Assembly (NCBI GenBank): GCA_018222765.1
Contig: JAAEZT010000005.1
Span: forward strand, 73,663 to 137,662
Reading direction: 5' to 3'
DNA from: a bacterium
GTDB taxonomy: Bacteria > Verrucomicrobiota > Verrucomicrobiia > Verrucomicrobiales > Akkermansiaceae
Length of the DNA stretch: 64,000 nucleotides
Both the position numbers and the translations under genes were made by a program. Shown here one piece after another: positions 1-6,326 of this stretch. The notes under the pieces were generated by a model. That model was not told where the DNA came from. It saw nothing but the letters and a program-made list of their open reading frames with translations, and did no database searches. Each line of letters opens with the position of its first letter. Positions within the stretch are counted from its first letter, which is position 1.

Positions 1-1199
1 GGCGTAGTCTGGCTATCAAGAATAGCGAAAGGAATACCGCGGTTGATGGTGACGACGTTCTCGCCAGCCGGTCCCTGGAAGCCTTGTCCACGTCCGGTCC
101 AGTGACGGCCAGCATCCATAAACTTGCCGGTCCAGAGCAGATCGACGCTCATACTGTCGCCACTGAAGGCGAGGTTGACGTTTTCGAAGTATCCCACGCC
201 AATGCCGCGCGGGTCGGTGCCGGCGATGAAGTTCCGGTAGATCGTCGCTTCATTGACCGGAGGAGTGAGGGGAATAGAGGCCCCCTTGGACTTTTGTTTC
301 GCAGGCTTGTCGGAAAGGCTCTGGTTATTGATGCCAGGGCCGCTCCATGAAAGAGCGATCACTTCATTCCCGGTATTTTCGAAGTATTCGATTCTGATTT
401 CGTTGCGGCCTTTCTTGAGCTTGGTCGATTTCTTGGTGGGTGTTCCGGCAGGGCCGTTACGGTCGCGGGTGATGATTTCCTTGCCGTTGATGATCAAGGC
501 ACCGCCATCGTCGGTGTCATAGACGAAGGTGTATTTTCCTTCGGCGGGAGCGTTGAGCCAGCCTTCCCAGACCAAGCCGAAGTTGTCTTTGCGGTCGGCG
601 TGTTTGACTGAGATGAGTCCGCCTTTCTCTTCCTCAACGTTCTTGGCTTTGGACTTGCGGAGGGCGGCGAGGTTTTTGAAGTCACCGTGGTGAATGTAAG
701 AAAGGAGATCCTGGATTTTACCTTTTTTGTTTGCAGGACTGGATTCGGATACCGCGCCTTTGTAGCCTGGGATGGGGTATTTCTCGAGAAGCTCGGCGGC
801 TTCCCACATTTGCGAGCGATTCTTGGACACTTCGCGGGATGCTTTGATATCGGAGACTGAGACAGACGATTCCTTGTGCCCCCAGCTGGAGCGCACGTAG
901 GTGATGATAGAGGAAAGTTGTTCGTCGGTGAGGGCGCTACCTTGGGGAGGCATGACAAGATTGTATTCCTTGCCCGCGGCGTGGATGGGCCCCTGAAGTC
1001 CGTGTAGCACGAGCTGGATCATACGATCGGGTTTTCCTTTAACCCATTCGCTTCCTGCGAGAGGGGGGAATTGTCCATTGCCAATGCCTTTCCCGTCGGG
1101 AGCGTGGCAGGCGCTACAGTAGAGGGTGTAGTTGCTCTTCCCGTCTTCCGCGAGGAGGGGAGGGGTGGCGAGGAGGGTTAATGCGAGAAGATGCTTCAT
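1..1199 (-). CDS. Exported c-type cytochrome with PA14 domain (C-terminus beyond window edge)
   Basis: The gene starts with ATG at 1199 and is still open at base 1, so its C-terminus is missing. A cleavable signal peptide (residues 1 to about 17, MKHLLALTLLATPPLLA) precedes a monoheme cytochrome c domain with CSACH at residues 28-32 and a later VMPPQG segment that can give the axial Met. A PA14-type beta domain follows at roughly residues 185-290 (GWLNAPAEGKYTF, DTDDGGALIING), and then a region seen in large PVC-group exported proteins. PA14 domains usually bind carbohydrate. The combination is typical of planctomycete/verrucomicrobial surface proteins of unknown substrate, probably periplasmic. 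The cytochrome part resembles the one encoded at 30775-31548 (PPLAGSEWV in both). Domain calls are firm; the function is unknown. Confidence 0.85.
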   Translation of the reverse strand, partial: MKHLLALTLLATPPLLAEDGKSNYTLYCSACHAPDGKGIGNGQFPPLAGSEWVKGKPDRMIQLVLHGLQGPIHAAGKEYNLVMPPQGSALTDEQLSSIITYVRSSWGHKESSVSVSDIKASREVSKNRSQMWEAAELLEKYPIPGYKGAVSESSPANKKGKIQDLLSYIHHGDFKNLAALRKSKAKNVEEEKGGLISVKHADRKDNFGLVWEGWLNAPAEGKYTFVYDTDDGGALIINGKEIITRDRNGPAGTPTKKSTKLKKGRNEIRIEYFENTGNEVIALSWSGPGINNQSLSDKPAKQKSKGASIPLTPPVNEATIYRNFIAGTDPRGIGVGYFENVNLAFSGDSMSVDLLWTGKFMDAGRHWTGRGQGFQGPAGENVVTINRGIPFAILDSQTT

Positions 1200-1462
1200 A
1201 AAGGTCTGAGAGGTAATACGTGGTTCGGGAGGCTGTCTGACAAGAAATCTTGGGTCAATGTGGGAAAGAGCCCATTTCTCTGCTTCAGAGTTCAGGTTGC
1301 AATAGGAGTATTTTTTTTAAAGCGTTGTTTTTTAGGTTATTATGTAACTATTGTTAATGGGTCTTAAGCAAAGGACTAAAATTGAGACTGGAATATTGGA
1401 GTAAAAGTGATTAGTATCCGGCGCCGGGCAGGCCCAGGCTTCGTCCGTAAATCAAGACACTT
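1200..1462. promoter_or_regulatory. Divergent intergenic region
   Basis: AT-rich spacer between the leftward cytochrome gene and the rightward desaturase. It must hold promoters for both. A TAAAAT hexamer at 1377-1382 could be a -10 box for the desaturase, but I could not pair it with a well-spaced -35 box. Confidence 0.3.
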
Positions 1463-2572
1463 ATGAACTTCCGTATACCGTTTCACCGGGTCAATTGGGT
1501 CAACACCTCTTTCTTATTCGTTATTACCACCCTTGGAGTCATTGCAGCTCCGATCTTCCTATATTTGCATGACCTCAACTGGATCATGTGGAGCATGTTC
1601 GCCTTCTACATGATTGCGACCGGCCTGAGTATCACTCTCGGCTACCACCGGCTTTTCTCTCACCTTTCTTTCAAGGCCAAGTGGCCTGTTCGGTTGGGAA
1701 CCCTGATTTTTGGAGCCTGCGCCTTTGAGAACTCAGTCCTCCACTGGGCTTCCGATCATCGTCGTCACCACAAGCACACCGACCACGACGAAGATCCCTA
1801 TGACATTACCAAGGGCTTCTTCTGGGCGCACATCGGTTGGATTCTTTTCAAGCTCGATGCCGAGCAGCCGATGGACAACGTGAAGGATCTCCGTCGTGAT
1901 CCTTTAGTTCGTTTTCAAGACAAGTTCTATGTTCTCATTGCCTTTGTGGCAGGGTTGATTTTCCCAGCCGTGGTTGGCTACTTCGCGATGGGCGGCATGG
2001 TTGGAGCGCTAGCCGGCTTCCTAATTGTTGGTGCTCTTCGAGTTGTTCTCGTGCAGCAGTCGACTTTCTTTATTAACTCGCTCTGCCACTGCGTTGGCAA
2101 TCAGCCATACTCAACACGTTGCTCCGCTCGCGACAGCTGGATTATGGCCCTTGTTACCTATGGTGAGGGATATCACAACTACCACCACGAATTTCAGCAC
2201 GACTACCGCAATGGGGTGAAGCCCTGGAATTTCGACCCAACCAAGTGGTCGATCATGTTGCTCCATAAGCTCGGTCTTGTGAGCGACTTGCGTCGTGTGG
2301 CGACCAGTAAGATCGTTGCTGCTGAAATGAAAGAAGCCCAGCGCAAAGCAGAGGTTCGCCTCGCCGAATTGGCCGCTCAGGATGGCACTGTTTGCGAGCA
2401 CGCCGTGGCCAAGGTCAATGAGCTCATTGAGAAGCTCAAAGAGAACATCAATGAGTTTGAGACAAGTTTCTCCGAGTCGCTGGAATCATCCCGCGAAACC
2501 CTTAAGCGCTGGCGTCGTGAGACCCGTGCTTTGATGAGTGGCCTCGGTGAGTTGCGTCTTCGGTCAGCTTAA
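1463..2572 (+). CDS. Acyl-CoA/acyl-lipid delta-9 type fatty acid desaturase with C-terminal coiled coil
   Basis: Integral-membrane di-iron desaturase of 369 residues that introduces a cis double bond into fatty acyl chains. The three histidine boxes are intact: HRLFSH (62-67), HRRHH (99-103) and HNYHH (238-242), plus the accessory NSLCH near 205-209. Hydrophobic segments lie at about 15-35, 40-60, 158-175 and 178-195. After the usual end of the desaturase core (about residue 270) there is a charged, Ala/Glu/Lys-rich helix of about 90 residues predicted to form a coiled coil, which is not part of a standard stearoyl-CoA desaturase. The small gene at 2593 follows after 20 bases, possibly in one transcript. 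Desaturase family is certain; acyl-CoA versus acyl-lipid substrate is not resolved. Confidence 0.93.
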   Translation: MNFRIPFHRVNWVNTSFLFVITTLGVIAAPIFLYLHDLNWIMWSMFAFYMIATGLSITLGYHRLFSHLSFKAKWPVRLGTLIFGACAFENSVLHWASDHRRHHKHTDHDEDPYDITKGFFWAHIGWILFKLDAEQPMDNVKDLRRDPLVRFQDKFYVLIAFVAGLIFPAVVGYFAMGGMVGALAGFLIVGALRVVLVQQSTFFINSLCHCVGNQPYSTRCSARDSWIMALVTYGEGYHNYHHEFQHDYRNGVKPWNFDPTKWSIMLLHKLGLVSDLRRVATSKIVAAEMKEAQRKAEVRLAELAAQDGTVCEHAVAKVNELIEKLKENINEFETSFSESLESSRETLKRWRRETRALMSGLGELRLRSA

Positions 2573-2592
2573 GAGGTTTCCTCGAATTACAA

Positions 2593-2952
2593 ATGAGCAC
2601 CGAGCTTGATTTAGGTCCCCAGCCGCTGGAGAGCATCCTGAATGGATGGGGATTGAGTCATCACAATCTGGTGGAGGTTTCTCCAGAGCAGCTCACCCAC
2701 AAGCAGGTTCAGCGGGCGTCATCCGGTCGGAAACTGACGCTCAAAATGAAGCAGAAGGTCTCACGAACCCTTAATTTCGCCGTCTGGGGGCGTCTCACCA
2801 ACGAAGAGCGAGAGCAATTTGTCGAGTATTTCCCCAAGCATCTTTTCAATTACAACAAAGGATACGAAGAGGGAGACCCCAATGTGGAGATGTATTCTCT
2901 TTTGGAGGGGCGAAAAATCCGGCGGGATTTCCTCGAGGAACTTGGTCTCTAG
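2593..2952 (+). CDS. Small conserved-looking hypothetical protein, 119 aa
   Basis: No family recognised. The protein is soluble, without signal peptide or TM segment. Residues about 14-60 are helical and basic and end in GRKLTLKMKQKVSRTLN, which could be a helix-turn-helix-like or nucleic-acid-binding segment. The C-terminal half is acidic/aromatic (REQFVEYFPKHLFNYNKGYE). It sits 20 bases after the desaturase and 52 bases before the Lon-like protease gene, so the three may be cotranscribed. Codon use looks like its neighbours and ATG at 2593 is the only sensible start. Real gene likely; function unknown. Confidence 0.7.
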   Translation: MSTELDLGPQPLESILNGWGLSHHNLVEVSPEQLTHKQVQRASSGRKLTLKMKQKVSRTLNFAVWGRLTNEEREQFVEYFPKHLFNYNKGYEEGDPNVEMYSLLEGRKIRRDFLEELGL

Positions 2953-2983
2953 GAACAATTTACGGTTCTTGCGTTGGCAGAGA

Positions 2984-2999
2984 GAGAGGTTAACCTCTC
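2984..2999. promoter_or_regulatory. Perfect 16-bp palindrome before the Lon-like gene
   Basis: GAGAGGTTAACCTCTC is a perfect palindrome centred at 2991/2992 and ending 5 bases before the ATG at 3005. The left arm contains a purine-rich GAGAGG that could also serve as the ribosome binding site. As DNA it could be an operator; as RNA it would hide the Shine-Dalgarno in a small stem. No regulator is known. Confidence 0.35.
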
Positions 3000-3004
3000 G
3001 CTTA

Positions 3005-4156
3005 ATGAGATTCTTCAGCCTCCTTTTTTTGATGGCTCATGGTTCGTTTGGAGCGGAGCCAGCCCTGTTGCAATCCAAGGTGAAAGGTCTTTTGGTGGTC
3101 GACCTTGGCAATGGTTCCTATGCCGGGACCGCCAGCCAGATGAATGCCACGGCTATTCCTGCTGAAGAGAGGGAATCGAATTTTCAACTGCGCTTTAATC
3201 AACGGGTCGGGAAAATGATGACTTCAGCCACGGCGGAGGTGGAAAAACTGATGAGAGTGAGGCACCGGGACAAGATTCCGAAAGGCTACGTCATTGAGTT
3301 TGGTTTTTCAGATAAACACACTCCTAAAGACGGACCTTCGGCGGCGGTTGCATGTGGCTTGATGGCCGACGCCATCATCTCGGGGAATCCGCTTGATCAA
3401 AAATTTGCGGTAACCGGCGACATGACAGCGACCGGAGAGGTTCGCCCGGTGGGTGGCGTGGGAGCCAAGATCAGAGGAGCAATGCGTAAAAATTGCACCG
3501 TCTTTTCTGTGCCTGCGGGAAATCGATCGGTGGTGGAAGATCTTTACGTCAGTCACGGAATTGAGGCGGTGGCTAAGATTCAGATTATTACCGTTTCTCA
3601 GTTTGAGGAAGCGGTGACGATTAGCAGGGCGACCAAATCGAAAGAAGTGGCGCAGGCTTTTGCGGACTTTGAGATGGTCCAGAAAGCGGTCTTGAAGAAT
3701 TCCGGGAACGCGGGACATCCCAAGGTGCGGGAGAAGCTCAAATCGATTTTAAAAACAATTCCCCATCACGAGTCGGCCCGCCTCATCGCTCTCCACGGAA
3801 TGAAGCGGGGCCCCAAGCGTTTGTCGCTGGCGGGTTCGCTGCAAGAGATTGATGGTGCGGCCAAGGAACTTGGAGCGGTTTTTAATAATGGCAGTTTTTC
3901 ATCGCCTGGATTCGATGATCCACTCTGGGAGAGTATCGCCAGATTGGATCGATTGAAGTTGGCCGTGGATGTGCGGACGAAGCCATTTTTAATGTCCTTC
4001 TTGAAAGTAGGAACATTTGTGAAGCTAAACCGGGAGCGTAAGGTTCTGCGTGAGAGTGAAGTTACCGAGTTTGCAACGCTGGTAAATAATATCGATGTCG
4101 AGCGGAATAAGCTAATGAGTAATAAGAAAATCCGTGAGGAGATGCTCGACGAGTAA
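3005..4156 (+). CDS. Exported Lon-type (peptidase S16) serine protease domain protein
   Basis: The 383-residue protein starts at ATG 3005, chosen because it gives a clean signal peptide (MRFFSLLFLMAHGSFGA). Residues about 30-190 match the Lon proteolytic domain. The nucleophile is S112 in PKDGPSAA and the general base is K155 in PVGGVGAK. Their spacing of 43 residues equals that of E. coli Lon S679/K722, and TGEVRPVGG is the typical Lon strand before the lysine. There is no AAA+ ATPase and no Lon N-domain. The remainder (190-383) is helical with no recognised domain. It is probably a periplasmic or envelope ATP-independent protease; substrates are unknown. Stand-alone S16 domains exist (for example PDZ-Lon proteins), but no PDZ is visible here. 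Confidence 0.85.
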   Translation: MRFFSLLFLMAHGSFGAEPALLQSKVKGLLVVDLGNGSYAGTASQMNATAIPAEERESNFQLRFNQRVGKMMTSATAEVEKLMRVRHRDKIPKGYVIEFGFSDKHTPKDGPSAAVACGLMADAIISGNPLDQKFAVTGDMTATGEVRPVGGVGAKIRGAMRKNCTVFSVPAGNRSVVEDLYVSHGIEAVAKIQIITVSQFEEAVTISRATKSKEVAQAFADFEMVQKAVLKNSGNAGHPKVREKLKSILKTIPHHESARLIALHGMKRGPKRLSLAGSLQEIDGAAKELGAVFNNGSFSSPGFDDPLWESIARLDRLKLAVDVRTKPFLMSFLKVGTFVKLNRERKVLRESEVTEFATLVNNIDVERNKLMSNKKIREEMLDE

Positions 4157-4318
4157 AGGTATTTTTATGGGGTGGGGATTTGGAGCGAAGTCCCGGGGTT
4201 TGAACTGACAGAGAAGAGCTTGATTGGATGCTCATCGCCAGCCCATGTCGTCGATGGAAAATCGTCGTCGATGGACGGGTATTTGGGATCGTAGCCGACC
4301 CAAAAATAGCCTCCTTGA

Positions 4319-5335
4319 TTAAGCGAACTGGCTGAGGAAGCGGGTGTCGTTCTCGATGAGGAGCCGGATGTCCTTGATGCCATATTGGATCATGGCGAGG
4401 CGGTCGAGGCCCATGCCGAAAGCGTAGCCGGTAAGTTCGGCGGGATCGAAGGCGGTGTCGCCGCGGCTTTCGTTGATCGCTTCGAAGACAGCGGGGTCGA
4501 CCATGCCGCAACCGGCGACTTCGATCCACTTGGGAGCTTCTCCTTTGACCTGAAGTTTTACGTCGATTTCGAAGCTTGGCTCAGTGAAGGGGAAGAAGTG
4601 TGGGCGGAAGCGGACTTCCGTATTGTCGCCGAACATAGCGCGGTAGAAGAATTCGAGGGTGCCTTTGAGGTCGGAAAGACGGACGTCTTTGTCGACATAG
4701 AGACCTTCGAGCTGGTTGAAGACCGAGAGATGGGTCGCGTCGATTTCGTCGCGACGATAAGCAGAGCCGGGAGCGATGATTTTGACGGGTGGCGTTTGCT
4801 TTTCCATGGTGCGCACCTGCACAGAGGAAGTGTGCGTGCGGAGGAGCTTGCCTGAGTCGAAATAGAAAGTGTCGGAGTCGTTGCGGGCCGGGTGATCAGC
4901 CGGGGTGTTGAGGGCGTCGAAGCAATGGAACTCGGTTTCGATTTCCGGACCGTCGGCAAGGGCGAAGCCGAGGCGGCGGAGAATCTGAATCGCGCGGTCT
5001 TTGACGATAGTGAGAGGGTGAAGTGAACCGGTCGCGACGGAGCGGCCTGGCATGGAGGGGTCGAGTCCTTCTACGGAGGCGGAATCGGCGGCGTCCTGCA
5101 GGCTTTGTTTTCGGGCGTCGAGGGCAGCGCCGATAGCATGCCGGGCAGTATTTAGGGCGGCTCCGAGCTTGGGCTTCTCCTCGTTGGAAAGATTGCGCAT
5201 CTCGCCAGCGAGAGCATTAAGCGGGCTTTTCTTGCCGAGAAACTTCACACGGGCCTCTTCGAGGGTGGCTTCGGTGTTCGCAGCCTCCACGGCGGCGAGG
5301 GCTTCGGCTTGGATTTGCGTCGCTTGCTCAATCAT
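4319..5335 (-). CDS. pheS: Phenylalanyl-tRNA synthetase alpha subunit
   Basis: 338 residues, normal PheS length. The N-terminal coiled coil for tRNA binding covers about 1-85, followed by the class II catalytic core. Motif 2 lies around GSAYRRDEID, the F-P-F motif is HFFPFTEPSFE, and motif 3 is GYAFGMGLDRLAMIQYGI near the C-terminus. It charges tRNA-Phe together with PheT in an alpha2beta2 enzyme. It lies downstream of rpmI and rplT, the standard neighbourhood, but pheT does not follow. The next gene is convergent and ends at 4156, so the beta subunit must be encoded elsewhere. A terminator at 5440-5475 separates it from rplT, so pheS probably has its own promoter in 5336-5439. Confidence 0.97.
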   Translation of the reverse strand: MIEQATQIQAEALAAVEAANTEATLEEARVKFLGKKSPLNALAGEMRNLSNEEKPKLGAALNTARHAIGAALDARKQSLQDAADSASVEGLDPSMPGRSVATGSLHPLTIVKDRAIQILRRLGFALADGPEIETEFHCFDALNTPADHPARNDSDTFYFDSGKLLRTHTSSVQVRTMEKQTPPVKIIAPGSAYRRDEIDATHLSVFNQLEGLYVDKDVRLSDLKGTLEFFYRAMFGDNTEVRFRPHFFPFTEPSFEIDVKLQVKGEAPKWIEVAGCGMVDPAVFEAINESRGDTAFDPAELTGYAFGMGLDRLAMIQYGIKDIRLLIENDTRFLSQFA

Positions 5336-5439
5336 GCGGGGAATTGGTTATGGGAAAGGGGAGGCTTGGTCAAGACTATGGCGAGCGGGTGCCCAGCCCG
5401 CTTTGACTTTGTTTTGGGTAAAGCCACTTTCCATCGCAC

Positions 5440-5475
5440 AAAAAATGGCCGCGTCCCGTGGGAGCGCGGCCATTT
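5440..5475 (-). terminator. Rho-independent terminator after rplT
   Basis: Perfect 11-bp stem: AAATGGCCGCG at 5443-5453 pairs with CGCGGCCATTT at 5465-5475. The loop can itself pair partly (TCCC with GGGA). On the minus strand the stem is followed by a T run (complement of the A run 5440-5445). It ends the rpmI-rplT transcript, 20 bases past the rplT stop. Confidence 0.9.
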
Positions 5476-5495
5476 GAAAGGTTGGTCGTTTGGAC

Positions 5496-5867
5496 TTAGG
5501 AAGCCTTCTTTTGTTCGAGGGCGGCCTTCGCTTGTTCAACGATTCCGTTGAAGGTTGCGATGTCGGTCACGGCGAGATCGGCGAGAATCTTACGGTCGAG
5601 AGTGATCCCGGCAGCGTTTAATCCTTCGATGAAGCGTGAGTAGGTCAATCCTTCGGCACGGACGGCAGCGGAGATGCGCTGGATCCAGAGGCGACGGAAT
5701 TGTCCCTTGCGTTTCTTACGGTCACGATACTCATACTGGCGGGCCTTGTAGACGGCGTCCTTCGCGTAGCGGTAAAGCTTGGAACGGAAGCCGCGGAAGC
5801 CTTTCGCGCGGAGGAGGATGCGTTTGCGACGTTTCCGGCTGGCCGGACTGTTAGTTGCTCTTGGCAT
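5496..5867 (-). CDS. rplT: 50S ribosomal protein L20
   Basis: 123 residues, very basic N-terminal half ([18 protein letters not shown]) and the L20 signature [19 protein letters not shown] followed by [15 protein letters not shown]. It is an essential early assembly protein of the large subunit that binds 23S rRNA. It follows rpmI by 133 bases and is followed by a strong terminator. In enterobacteria L20 also represses rpmI-rplT by binding the mRNA. The rpmI-rplT gap holds one hairpin (5966-5984) but no obvious L20 pseudoknot. Confidence 0.98.
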   Translation of the reverse strand: MPRATNSPASRKRRKRILLRAKGFRGFRSKLYRYAKDAVYKARQYEYRDRKKRKGQFRRLWIQRISAAVRAEGLTYSRFIEGLNAAGITLDRKILADLAVTDIATFNGIVEQAKAALEQKKAS

Positions 5868-5965
5868 TTTCTTTTTTTGGCTGAACGAATCGTTGGTTGT
5901 TAATTCACTCCTACAGTCTCACTCGTTCAAAGGTTCTTTTCGGGAAAAGACAGGCTGTATGGAGG

Positions 5966-5984
5966 CCGCCCGTTTTGCGGGCGG
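5966..5984. other. Hairpin between rpmI and rplT
   Basis: CCGCCCG and CGGGCGG form a 7-bp GC stem with a 5-base loop. No T run follows on the minus strand, so it is not a standard terminator. It could be an attenuator or a processing or L20-binding element of the rpmI-rplT mRNA. The role is a guess. Confidence 0.35.
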
Positions 5985-6000
5985 GGTCATCGTCGTGTGG

Positions 6001-6210
6001 TTAGCGAAGAAGAAGGTTTCTCTTCACGTTCTTGATGTCTGCATCGGAAACGAGAGTCGCTTTCCCCAGATTTCTTTTCCGTTTCCGGTTTTTCTTCTGA
6101 AGAATGTGACGTTTGCCTTGTTTGCGGCGCAGAATCTTACCGGTGCCAGTCACTTTAAAGCGTTTGGCTACGGACGATCTGGTTTTTGACTTGCAAGCTT
6201 TGCGTGCCAT
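6001..6210 (-). CDS. rpmI: 50S ribosomal protein L35
   Basis: 69 residues, highly basic, with the L35 pattern K-T-R-S-S-V-A-K-R-F near the N-terminus and GKRHILQKKNRKRKRNL in the middle. It is a structural protein of the large ribosomal subunit. It usually follows infC; here the upstream gene on the same strand is acnB, with its own terminator-like hairpin, so rpmI-rplT probably form a two-gene unit with a promoter in 6211-6270. Confidence 0.97.
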   Translation of the reverse strand: MARKACKSKTRSSVAKRFKVTGTGKILRRKQGKRHILQKKNRKRKRNLGKATLVSDADIKNVKRNLLLR

Positions 6211-6269
6211 GGGAGCGCGTTTCTAGTAGGAGTCGGGCCGAATGCAAGCAGTTTTCGGGGGAAATGAGG

Positions 6270-6310
6270 AATAAAAAACGCCCTCTGTAGCGAGGCAGGA
6301 GGTGTTTTGA
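6270..6310 (-). terminator. Probable terminator after acnB
   Basis: On the minus strand a stem with CCTC pairing GAGG and AAC pairing GTT across a small internal loop is followed by six T's (complement of the A run around 6273-6278). It lies in the 116-base gap between acnB and rpmI. The stem is imperfect, so the call is tentative. Confidence 0.5.
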
Positions 6311-6326
6311 AATTTTGGGCCGTTTT

